A stretch of DNA of 64,000 bases from Pomphorhynchus laevis (Eukaryota; Acanthocephala; Palaeacanthocephala; Echinorhynchida; Pomphorhynchidae). This document shows, in pieces, positions 21,800 to 32,429 of this stretch. The position numbers and the translations under genes are program-made. Numbering within the stretch: position 1 is the first letter of the stretch; each line of letters opens with the position of its first letter. Location of the stretch: contig WNNJ02002706.1 in NCBI GenBank assembly GCA_012934845.2, forward strand, positions 186,001 to 250,000, given 5' to 3'. The notes beneath the pieces are model-generated. The model was given only the letters and a program-made list of their open reading frames with translations, was not told the DNA's origin and made no database searches.

Positions 21800-24700
21800 T
21801 TCTTCAAGCTAAGAGAGCATGCTTTGATTGCGCTGCATCCTGCTGTTCAAATAGGCAGGTCAGAGTTATTGATGCAGATACTTACAGGAACACTGATGCA
21901 TCCAGTAAACATCAGGTAATCCAATATGAATTAGCGACGAATACGATTCAGATGTCTACTGAGGCCGTAAGAGAAAGCGATAATACACCCTGCAGTTTAG
22001 CTTCAGAATTGCCCGTAACAGAAAGAAGCAACTACAATTGTGGTGTTTGCGATCAAGAATGGTACGTAAATCAATTTGAAGACGTTATACATTGGACACC
22101 AAATTTGACGACGCCGCCGAAATGTAATGCGACAAAAGAATTCATAAAAACTAACATCTTATATAGACGAATTTGTGAATGAGTCCAAAAGATGTGAATC
22201 AATTCTGAAACTAGTTACTTGCTTCTGCCAGATAGTTCTAAACGTATACCTTCTAAGAGAATAAGTGATTGTCGCAATACACTTGAAAGACGCTTACATA
22301 TGTGGCAAGAAGGTCGATACGCCGAGCTTATCTCAGAAGCGCAATACCTTCAACAAACGCGAAAAATATACACAAACGAAAACGAGTAGAAATTGTAAAC
22401 GGTTCAAAAACTTGTAAAGCACGGTAGGCTAAATGAGACATCAAGGTTAATAAAAAACCAAGGTGTTAGAACTGGTGTACACAAACTTATCACAGTAATT
22501 GAAGATAAGACAGTCCTCCAACATCTACACGATTTACATCCAGAAAAGGAGATTTTTGATGATAGCTGCAAAATGAGATTTTCAATAAAAAATTGTTCTA
22601 CACACCATTCAGTAATGTTTCTAAAATTAGATCGGTTTGACATTCTGTAATACATTATTGTATCATAATATACATTATTGTACTACATTATTGATCAGTA
22701 ATACATTATTGTATTATTATTCTACGAGCAGCAAAATATACGAATGAAACTGCCGGCCTGTCAGGAGTAGATGCTGAAACGTGGCGCTTGATACTCACAA
22801 AGTTTGGATAAGAATCGTCCAAACTAGCAGAAAGTCTAGCAAGGTTTGCAATTAAGCTTGCAACTGAACAAATTCACCCTAAACGTTTAGAGGCCTATTG
22901 TGCTTGTAGACTAATTCCATTAGACAAATCTCCCGGAATTAGACCAATAGGAATTGGAGAAGTAATGCGTCGAATCGTTTGTAGAGCTCAATTGATATAC
23001 ATTCGTCCTTCACTTATGAAAGTAGCGAGGTCTGAACAGTTATGTGCTGGTCAAAGGTGTGGGACAGAAACGGTAATTCATTCGGTAAGAGATGACTTTG
23101 AGAGAAATGATGATAACTGCATCTTGACAATTGATGCACGGAATGCATTTAATTTTGTTAACCGCTCGCTGTTACTTGAAAATATTAACATGGTGTGTCC
23201 TGCATTTACAATACTGCTCAACAATACATATACTAGACCTATCGATACTCGTGGCTGAATCTGAAACTCTTTGGTCACAAGAAGGCGTGACAGGGAGATC
23301 CATTAGCAATGGCAGCGTTTGCAGCAGCTACTTTATCTCTAATCCATCGTCTACAAGAGTATATGCCTCATATAATCCAAAAATGGTATGCAGATGATGC
23401 TACTTTAGTAGGAAGCTGTTCGGATCTCATCCGCATATGGAAGGTATTAAAATCGATTGGACCAAAATATGGTTTTCATGTAAACGTTTCGAAATGTTAC
23501 ATGTTAGTAAACAAAAGTACATCGTGTGAAGAGTATCAGTACTTCATGGACGAAGATGTTAGTGTGATGGATTCGGGAATCAAAGTTCTTGGAAGTTTCA
23601 TAGGCAACGATGATTATGTTGAGCGATGCATGAAAAAGAAGGTTGATTCGTGGCGAGAGCAGATAAGATTGATGAGGGATGTGGCGGAGGGCGATGGATT
23701 TGTAGCATATACGCTATTGACGCAGGCGATTCAGTTTCAATGGACCTATCTTCAGAGAACAATCAAGACTGAGAGAATATGGTTTGAGAAACTGGCTAAT
23801 GAAATAAACTATAACCTTCTACCAAAAATTATTGGCATCAATAATATTGATCATACTCTAAGAAAGATCATTCAATTACCTGCACGAGATGGAGGGCTAG
23901 GCATCCGAGATCCTACACTAGATTTCTTAGAAGAATACGAATATTCTAGGACCATATCAATGTCGAATTTGCTGGAACAAGATCCTGAAGAATTAAAGGC
24001 GACCCAACAAATAATTGTACTGGGCATAAGATAAAAGAAGCGATTATTACGTGAAACTCAAATAAGCAGCATATTGAGCGTTTTATCGGAAAGATGGAGA
24101 AATATAGTGGAACATGCTGCATACAAAGGATCATATACATGGCTAACAACCAGACCGCAAATTTCCAATTGATTCTACTTGCACAATCAGCAGTTTAGAG
24201 ACTATATCTCTATACGATACGGTTTAGCTCAAGATAACTCTTGCGGTATATTTTCGTGTGGGTCAGAATTAAGTTTAGAACATTTGCTATCGCGTAAAGT
24301 CGGTGGAGGGACAATTGTCGGGCATAACGCTATTAGGGACACAATATTATCTGTTCTAAGTAAGGCATTCAACAAGGTTGATACTGAACTAGAGTTGCAG
24401 CCTGTTGGTGAGAAGATAAAGTTTCAATCAAGTTCTACAACACGTGACAGGTCAGCACGTATGGACATAGTATGTATGGACTTCGAGGAAAGTGTAGCGG
24501 AGCGATCGTACATCGACGTGTGTGTTTAATCACTTGGCTCCGTCATACGTTCATTCGAAGGCCGAATGTTCATTCGAATATCATGCCAACCGCAAAAGAG
24601 CAAAATATGCAGAACGAATTCACGTAGTCGAATCCGAGGAATTTATACCTGCCATAGTTTCAACAGCATCAGGAACAGGAAAGGAATTGGATAAATTATT

Positions 24701-24860
24701 ACGTAAAGCTGCACGAAAAATCGCAAATAAGCGACAACAAATATATTCTGAATGTATCAGCAGCATCAGAAAACGAATTTGTTTCGCCATTCAAAAAGCA
24801 GTGGGGATGACTTCTCGAATGGCACGCAGATCTAAGCCTGTTTATAAATTAAACAGCTAA
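21800..24860 (+). pseudogene. RLE-type retroelement family 1, plus copy
   Basis: Decayed but nearly full-length. N-terminal Cys-rich region (about 21810-21870), DVIHWTPNLTTPPKCNA, the CRNTLERRLHMWQEGR linker, then RT strings AGLSGVDAETWR, CRLIPLDKSPGIRPIGIGE, TIDARNAFNFVNR (motif A) and KWYADDATLVG (motif C). The C-terminus has the finger CGIFSCGSELSLEHLLS, a nuclease signature RMDIVCMDFE...YIDVCV, and FNHLAPS...AKYAERIHVVES. At least five stops or frameshifts (near 22182, 22390, 23258, 24034, 24525). This architecture matches RT proteins with a C-terminal restriction-like nuclease; the exact clade name is uncertain. Confidence 0.8.
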
Positions 24861-24939
24861 ATTTTACCAAATGTTTTTATGTGCATTGTGTTCTGTTTCT
24901 GTAAAAAAATTATTTCATTTAAAAAAATTAATTATTTAA
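24861..24939. other. AT-rich junction between convergent elements
   Basis: A/T-rich sequence with (ATT)n and poly-A/T runs that could be the tails of both neighbouring elements, which meet 3' to 3' here. Confidence 0.5.
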
Positions 24940-27900
24940 TTATAATAAAAAAATTATTATTATTCCTTCCAAGATAGACAACTTACTTCCGTCCGACTGT
25001 ATTGCACCGTTCTTGCGTAAACGTGGGGCTCGTAAACATGCTGAGGCGGAGCGGGCTATTTCAATGGATATTTTCCTTTTGGTCCGAGTGAGCGTTTCGG
25101 CGTATTCTGCATTCGTTCGGCGAGAGATTGCACCAGAAAGGGTTTTCAGTAATTTGATTGCCTGATCCCCCAATCCACCAGATGAAGATAAAACGAACGG
25201 AATGAATGTCCCTTGTTCCACCTCCATTATTCTTTCATTGTATTTAGACAATTTTCGTTGTTCATTGTACTGAAAATTTGCTCCGAGAGATCTAGAGCTA
25301 CTGGCCTGAGCAAAAACCGAAAAAACCGTAACGTCTAGAAACGTCCGCTCAAACCAATCGTTGCCAAGACCAGAACAAACAATATCAAGCCTGGCACTAA
25401 TGTCACGTGTAGTTGTGCGTTCCATAAATTTTAAATTTGCAGGTACTGTGCTCAGGACCGGCTCTGTGTTCACAGAGTTACACACTCGAGAAAGCTCTAT
25501 GGCAAGTATGACACTTATAGCGTTGTGGCGTATAATAGGAAGGCCCCCGTTTCTACAAGCAAGTGCATGACTTATATCCAGCTTCTCACCACAAGGACAA
25601 AAACGATTCGTCAGGTCTGAAGGCACTTGTCCATAACGGCTGGCTATGGCATCTTTGAATTGATTGGAAGATATATTGTACTTTTCGGTTGATATAGGCA
25701 ATGCACTTAACAACGATGATGCACCTGATCGCATCGCATGCGAAATCGCGTTGTGAATTGATGAATCGAAATTGTCAGCTACGCTATGTAGTCGCTCTTT
25801 CAACCTGCTCATTCGTATGGAAGTAATCTCTAGTAATCTTGATTTTTGAATATCATAAAAAGCTTCGGCTTGGTCACCGATGTCATACGTTGATGCAAGA
25901 GATAATGAGCTATCGTACTCTAGACTCAATGTAGAGGTGGGGTCCACAATTCCAAGTCCTCCCAGCTTTAAAGGAGATGTGAGTAACACCTTCCAATTCT
26001 GGTTTAGATTCCAATCTGCGAAAAGGGGAAGAAGAACATCTCTAAGTGCAGATACCAAGTCCGTTAACCATTCTTCATGACACTTGCTTGTTCGTAAAGA
26101 AAAGATCCATTTCATTTGGACTGAGTTTACCAGGCCGCAGTATGCAACGTGCGGATCGATGTTGGTAACCACTGCTAGTTTTCGCACAAGTGCGGTCCAT
26201 TTGTATGCTTTCAACCGGATAGTCTCTTCCACAAACTCTGCAGACCCTATTGGAGCACCCAAGATCATTGTTCCGTTGATCGAGGTTTTGATGTCTAATG
26301 AGGGAATATCGTGAATAGAGATCGGGAAATGCGACACAAGTACACTATTTTTTGGATTCACATGGTAGCCGAATTAAGGACCCTCTTGAATCAGTAAATC
26401 CCATACCATTTTCAGCTCAACCGACTTTCCAACAAAATTCGCGTCGTCGGCATACCATTTTTGAAAAACGTTGGGGACCGAACGACTGATAAGTGCTATA
26501 AGAGGAAGAGACGAGATTGCGAAACCTGGCATCGCAAAGGGGTCTCTTTGCGTAAAACCCTCCATTGAGTAGATGCTACTGGCATCTCCAAGAACCAATT
26601 GTGCAGGAGTACTATATATATTATTTAGTACACGTGATAACGAGGGGCATCGGTACTCTATGTTATGCAGTGCTACATTTCGATTTAGAGAGTTGAACGC
26701 ATTAGAAGCGTCTATGGCTAGCATACACATGTCATGTCCTGATGAATATCTTGTACGTAGTGAGTGAACAGCATGATCGATACCTCCTTTCTGTCCCGCA
26801 GCTAGCTGGGAAATTCCGGCCACCTGTTGAATATCCTTTCTCACGATCTCTATTATTGCCTTGCTAACTATTCGTCTTGCGGTGTCCCCGATTCCAATCA
26901 ACCGAATGCCACCCGATTTCTTTTGTAGGGCGATTAAGCGACAAGTTGTAACAGCTTCTAGCTGAATGGGTTCCACTGACTCAGTCGCTAGCCTTATCGC
27001 AAATGAAGCAAGAGACCGTGCTAAATTTATCAAGTCCTGTCCAAATTTCGTTAACATGTGCCTCCAGCTGAGTGCGTCTAGGCCAGATGGACCAGCTCCA
27101 CCTTGAGTTCGCTTGCAAGCACGAATAATACATTGATCGTCCAACATGAAATATCGGCTAGTTTGATGAGTAACTGTTCCATGTAAGTAATCGGAGAGTA
27201 ATGCACTATGCATCATAGGTGCTGCTTTAGGATGAAGATCAGATAGTGCTTCCCTAACGGACTTGCCGTTTATGCATTCGTCGGGTGATAGCATTCGGGA
27301 TAGAGTTTCACCTTCCAAAATGGACGTACTTGCTGCCAACCGTCTACGAGTCACTAAATTTCGATAGCGCTTAGTCCAATCCATATCATTCTTGTCATTC
27401 CGCAAAGATCTTTCACTCTGAAGATAGTTTGCCTCGCTGTACAGTTCGTCTATTTTCCCAGATTCCCAAAGTGCTAGTCTGCGCTCTAAGGTTTTTCTTA
27501 CTATCATAATTCTCGAAGTTTGTAATTTCTGCAAAATACAATAAGAAAATAATGTTGCCTTTATCAAGGAAAAATTTGCGTCCATCCAATTGCTTGCAAC
27601 GCACGAATAGAAAGATGTCGGTATCTTGATGACCATACGACTAGCATTACACGCTGGTAGCATCAATAAGTTGGGACGCCATTGGATGATGTGGTTGTAA
27701 ACTTGTCTCATAGATAAGACTTCGGAAAGCGGAGATTTAGGTATGTTCATTACGGATTGAGTAGCTGTGAAGTTAATAGAAGGGTTACCTGCAACTTTAT
27801 TAATTTTAGTTGACTGGGAGGCAGAATCTGGACATCCATCGTAAGGATTCGCGTAAACAATTAACATTTTAAAAGAATTCAGACAATCAGAAGCTCGACA

Positions 27901-28008
27901 ATTTGTGCATTTTCTATTGTTTTTCGCACATTTGCAACCCTTACAGCGAGCTGCAGGACCATTACAAGTGCAGCAGAGTCGCATTGATGAAGTTTTTCCT
28001 CGGACCAT
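24940..28008 (-). pseudogene. RLE-type retroelement family 1, minus copy, one stop
   Basis: About 1,020 codons in one frame, broken by a single TAA at 26373-26371 between QEGP and FGYHVNPKNS, where relatives carry a Lys-like codon (one substitution). Domains in order: Cys-rich N-terminus (CCTCNGPAARCKGCKC, then KCTNCRASDC); ERRLALWESGKIDELYSEA; RT with CRLIALQKKSGGIRLIGIGD, AIDASNAFNSLNR (A), EGFTQRDPFAMP (B; Arg where Gly is usual), KWYADDANFVG (C) and LGGLGIVDP; then FCPCGEKLDISHALACRNGG-LPIIRHN, a nuclease-like RLDIVCSGL...FLDVTVF, and YNERIMEVEQGTFIPFVLSS. Likely inactive by the stop and the motif B change. Convergent with the plus copy. Confidence 0.85.
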
Positions 28009-29394
28009 TTAGCAAGGACCTTGATCTTCCGATTGAATCGTTCAGTGTACGTATGCGTGTTTATTTTTACCTAATTTGACCTATGTCTTATATAATATTC
28101 ATAAATGAAAACTTTAAACCGAATAGGTCAAATCGCTATCAGGAAAGAGACAAGCAAAATATCCGAAAATGCATAAATCAACAGTCATATTTCTCAAAAA
28201 AGCGACATAAATTCTAATTATTCAAATCAAGAATAAATATTTCGAGCAAATTTCCTCCAATATATAAAATTATTAAAAAACAAGAAAATGCGTGTTTCCT
28301 TTTACCTAATTTGACCTATGTCTTATAACACTCGAGCAATATATGCAAATGTTTTATATTTTTGTAACTGATGATAGGATGCAGAAGTGATTGCGTCACA
28401 AAGAACACCATTTATTCTTCCAGAGTGTAAAATTTTTAATTTTTAAACATGCACATGAATCGCTCAAATATAGGACTGAGATGTATCTTAGTCCAATATA
28501 TTAAAAACTTTAAAAATTTATAGTCCTTATCTTATTAAAAACTTGGATTAACTTTTATTGAAACGCATAAAAACAAAAACAAAAATGTATCCAAACTGTA
28601 AATTGTGTTGATTATTTTAATCAGTTAAAAAGCTTTTTGCTAGCAACTTACAACTAATTCACTTACTAAGCATAATAATAAAAATGTTTGTGATCATGTT
28701 TCGAACATTTTAATATTGAAAAATCCATGTTTGCTAAATAATTTACATGCATTACTTTTTAACAGATGGATCAAAGTCCCGAGTTTCTAAAGTATTAATA
28801 AAAAAATCTAATAATTCAATGAATATCAACTGACGTCGTCGTTTCCAAAATAGTGAATAAAAAATAGTGAATCCCGCAGCAAATACATATTCTACAATTC
28901 TAACTTAAAAGTTAAAAATAAACCATTTTCATATAATTGTAAAGATTAATGTAAAAAATATGAAAAATATCAGAAAGTTTAAGCAATTGTAGTTACAATG
29001 CTTTAAAGTAAAAATAAACCATTTTCATAATTTTATACTTACGTGTTACGTAACTATACAGTCGACTATTTTAATTACTTTTTTCCATCTTTTAGGGCAA
29101 TATTAGCAGAAATATTGAATGTTATCTAGCTGAATAAAATTTATTTTCCGCTATCACAGACACATTTTAATATTCTGAATTGTGCACTTATAAAAGTGTC
29201 TTTATGAAAGACACTTTTATAAAGTAAATTTGAAACAAGTTTGATTTTTACACAAAATTCGATGTATGAGTTCACTTAGTTCAAGTTTGAGGTCGCTGCT
29301 CCGAAAATTAATACTCAAACATATTTTTATCGGTTAAGTTTATTATTTTAATTGAAAATAATTTTCTAATCAGATAGCAATGTCTGCATTGCTA
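28009..29394. other. AT-rich region with direct repeats and a hairpin
   Basis: No gene. It holds two 40-bp direct repeats (28053-28092 and 28288-28327, 38 of 40 identical), an inverted copy of their core (ataggtcaaat, about 28126), and a hairpin with 16-bp perfect arms at 29188-29222 (ttataaaagtgtcttt-atg-). Confidence 0.6.
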
Positions 29395-29610
29395 TCGTGA
29401 ACAGCTAGAAAGCACACTTAGTTGACTTGACGAAATCAAACTGCAAATGTACGCAACTTAAAACTGTCAAATATTTAATATAATTGAAAAATGCAATGCA
29501 TGAAGATAAAAATCACCGAGGAGTAATTAATTAGGCGCTATCCTTCACGAGCTCAAAATGATATAAAACACAAATGTGTTAAGGATAAATAAGAGATATC
29601 GCTATCTCCA
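29395..29610 (+). repeat. Dispersed repeat, copy 2
   Basis: Diverged partner of 21060-21310 (see that entry). Confidence 0.55.
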
Positions 29611-29634
29611 TCGAAAAACAATGACATATTTTTG

Positions 29635-29830
29635 ATGTGTTTAGAATTGATTACCCCTTTTAACTATAAATTACTTTCAACAAGCCTCAATCATATTCTC
29701 GGCGGTGCTCTCAATATCATTGCTGTTTTCATCGGCTTCAATGACTATAAATCATTATCAATTACTGATCCTGGATTGTATAATAGCTTTCTTAAACGTC
29801 CTCCCAACTCACTCACTTTAACCTCCGTGA
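29635..29830 (+). pseudogene. L2-like endonuclease fragment
   Basis: Reads FNYKLLSTSLNHILGGALNI then SLSITDPGLYNSFLKRP, matching the C-terminal part of the L2-like endonuclease (FNYKLLSTSPTHILGGALDI and DPGLSDHF in the 58-61 kb copy). The catalytic SDH is lost (YNS). Confidence 0.75.
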
Positions 29831-29990
29831 TTCCTTCCATCAGAGATGCGATCAGACCTCCGTGGTTCCTTCACTCTGACCTCCGTGATTCCTTCCATCA
29901 GAGATGACTCACTCTAACCTCCGTGATTCCTTCCATCAGAGATGCGATCAGAGACATTTGATGCGATCAGAGATCGCATCAAAGATGCTT
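29810..29990. repeat. Minisatellite ctccgtgattccttccatcagagatg
   Basis: Four imperfect copies of a unit of about 35-50 bp (near 29823, 29858, 29880 and 29921), running into shorter gatgcgatcagaga repeats at the edge of the foldback element. Confidence 0.7.
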
Positions 29991-30390
29991 GATAAAAACA
30001 GTCTAGGATTCCATTGGAATACGGCAATATGTTGAAAGATGCTGTCGGTAATAAACTGGTCTACACTCAACGATCAGCGCACTATTCGTCACTTATAGAC
30101 TTCAGATATGACCGGCAGCGCTCATCGTTCGGAAGCTTGCGTGACTTTCAAAATACATGTTCAGCTGCCTGCATGACTTTCAAAAGTCAAACAGGCAGTT
30201 GAAACGTAATCGAGATGGCTCATACTACTGATAAGCGCAACCGGTCATCTCTGACGTATATTGGTGACGAATAGTATGCTTATCGTTGAGTGTAGTCTAG
30301 TTAATTACCGACAGCATCTTTTAACATACTGCCACATTTCAATGGAATCCCGGACCGTTGTTGTCAAGCATCTTTGATGCAATCCTTATT
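29970..30390. mobile_element. Foldback element, copy 1
   Basis: Two long diverged arms: gcatcaaagatgcttgat...attccattggaatac...agatgctgtcggtaat...acactcaacgat at the left, repeated in reverse complement at the right. Arms are roughly 200 bp, total about 420 bp. No open frame. It behaves like a foldback/MITE-type element; no transposase is present. Related cores occur at 31158-31300 and 34449-34722. Confidence 0.75.
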
Positions 30391-30394
30391 ATAC

Positions 30395-31110
30395 ATATAA
30401 TAATACAAATTTATTTAATGTGGCAAATGGGTACAAGCTGTACGCTTACGAGTCTACAAATAAAAATGAAAAAGTCAAGCGTAGTTTGGGACATGTAAAA
30501 GAAGGGAATTACAGGAACGCAAGGAACAGTAAACAGGACGAGAATTATCAAGAAAAGGAAGATTGAGAAATGAAAGGGTATGTAGAGTTACAAGGCGGAA
30601 AGCAACGATAAGAAGACGAATTTGAACACGACAATAAATTGTAGGCAAATCGAGATAAGCAAGACGGTAGCATGTATGATCAAAACGACGTAGACGGAGG
30701 AGAATTCGGACGGCTGCGTTGACGATGCGTTGTAGGGGAAGAAGAGTGGATTTAGATGAGTTGGAAAATAGACTAAGACAGTAATCAAGTCTTGAGAAAA
30801 GAAGAGAAGATATGAGAGTCATACAAGAAGGGAAATCGATCAATCTACGAACTTGACGGAGGTTGCGGAGTATCAAAATAGATGAGCGTACTTTATCTCT
30901 AACGAAAGGTTTAAGTGAAAGTATGTTGTCAAAATGGAAGCCTAGGAAAACGAGATTATCAACGATAGAAATAATTGTAGAATTTAATGATACGGAGGTA
31001 GGTTCGAAGCCGAGGCCAAATCCCTTGAAGGATCCAACAAATGACGCGATGCAGCAACAAAGGAATCGCAAGATATGAATAGAGATTTTCAGATAAGCAA
31101 GTTTCAAGTT
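30395..31110 (-). mobile_element. L2-like LINE, subfamily 2, 3' part (copy c)
   Basis: 5'-truncated. RT C-terminal region: VDNLVFLGFHFDN, LSLKPFVRDKVRSS, LDYCLSLFSNS, RILLRLRRFDHT and LPFLDNSRPVYCSLRSCNS. About 130 bp present in the 58-kb copy (C-terminal codons) are deleted before the 3' UTR at about 30475. The 3' end has GGGTAC-AAGCT-GTACGC (one stem mismatch) and a (TATTAT) tail. Confidence 0.85.
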
Positions 31111-31157
31111 TATGAGCTTTTTTGAACTCGAACTTAAGCAATTTATTGGAAATGCTA

Positions 31158-31300
31158 TTTTTCAAAAGTCACACAGCCAGCCGAAACGGTATCGAGATGG
31201 ATCATACTACTGATGACCGCTGCCGGTCATCTGACGTCTAGTAGTGACGAAAACTATGCTAGTCGTTGAGTGTAGTCCAGTTAATTACCGACATCATTTT
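31158..31300 (+). mobile_element. Foldback element, half copy 2
   Basis: Matches the right half of copy 1: cagccgaaacgg-atcgagatgg-tcatactactgat, tgccggtcatctgacgt, and tcgttgagtgtagtccagttaattaccgaca. The left arm is missing. Confidence 0.65.
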
Positions 31301-31514
31301 CAATATATATAGACAATGAACCGCTATTTATAGATGTGTATATACAATGAACCGCTATATATACTTTCAATATATATAATATATATAAACATCTAATGAC
31401 TCCAAAATTACCTAACACTAAAACAAGGAAAGTTCTTACAAGAGTTTGGTATCTAAATCTAAAACGAGGAAGGTTGGTGTAAATTCTGTCCTATCAAATG
31501 TGAGCTTTGTTGAA

Positions 31515-31930
31515 TATATATCCATTTAGGTTCAATGTTCGGCTGGAGTATGTGATTCCTGGACAACAATCTGCATTAAAAATAACAATGATAAGTACAA
31601 ATATAGATTTATTTGTGGTTTCTGTGCTGCAAGAGAGCTTGATGCTCTAAAAGATCGTTTGCTCCTTATTAAAATATGGCACAATTAACCGCTGATGGAA
31701 CCATCACTCACTAATGTTGATTCTCAATTTAATGTAATGGAAACTGATAATGAGGATATACTGAGTTCATCATTTAGAAGTATACACCAAAAGTATACAA
31801 ATGCAATAGATGGTATAATGAATCTACACATGATTTTACAAAAACACCGGCGTCTAGGTTATCAGAGTCTATTGAACTTGAAAGTAAATAGCCAATATAC
31901 TAGCCAATATATCAACTTCTTATAATCAAG
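31515..31930 (+). pseudogene. CR1/L2-like ORF1 fragment with PHD-like finger
   Basis: Plus strand reads CSAGVCDSWTTICIKN then YRFICGFCAARELDALKD, the same finger seen in the other LINE ORF1s here, followed by an acidic/polar stretch ending near 31925. There are stops between the pieces. The following (TA)n at 32077 may belong to the same copy. Confidence 0.65.
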
Positions 31931-32071
31931 ACTGCGTTGGTAAAATGGACGCGGTGAAATCTCAAATTGAATTTGAATCTATTTTGCTTGTGCTGGTGTA
32001 AATCGTAAGATAAACATAAATCTATTGTACTCCTGTGAGAGTCCCAGCGATAGTGTACAACGTACAATGCA

Positions 32072-32076
<5 letters not shown>

Positions 32077-32165
<89 letters not shown>
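32077..32165. repeat. (TA)44 microsatellite
   Basis: An 89-bp pure AT run. The plus-strand codons just before it read MHFN, similar to the RT motif MLFN that precedes the other (TA)n at 11870-11941. Confidence 0.95.
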
Positions 32166-32170
<5 letters not shown>

Positions 32171-32184
32171 ATATCTGACTGTGT

Positions 32185-32310
32185 TAAACTGTGCTCCGGA
32201 AGCTAATAAGCTTCAGTTTCATAATCGTAGATTATGAAATCGTAGATTATGTTTTTGGCAACAACTACAATTATGAAACTGAAGCTTATTAGCTCCCGGA
32301 GCACAGTTTA
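32185..32310. repeat. Inverted repeat, 41-bp arms
   Basis: Arms 32185-32225 and 32270-32310 match at 40 of 41 positions (taaactgtgctccgg... and its reverse complement); 44-bp spacer. Its left arm begins 19 bp after the (TA)n tract. Confidence 0.93.
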
Positions 32311-32429
32311 GCATATATAATTTAGCATATATACAGACCATCATTAACAATCAGAGGATCAAACTTTCGGATGCTTGACTGTAAGAAACCGAGATTGAGT
32401 GGATTGATTAAAGTTTGAAAGTTTGAAAG

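Noticed and set aside
28009-29394. Host exon upstream of the RLE element
   Set aside because: No open frame longer than chance in this AT-rich stretch.
30475-31107. Host multi-pass membrane protein (Leu/Ser-rich ORF)
   Set aside because: It is the C-terminal domain of the L2-like RT, alignable to the 58-kb copy.
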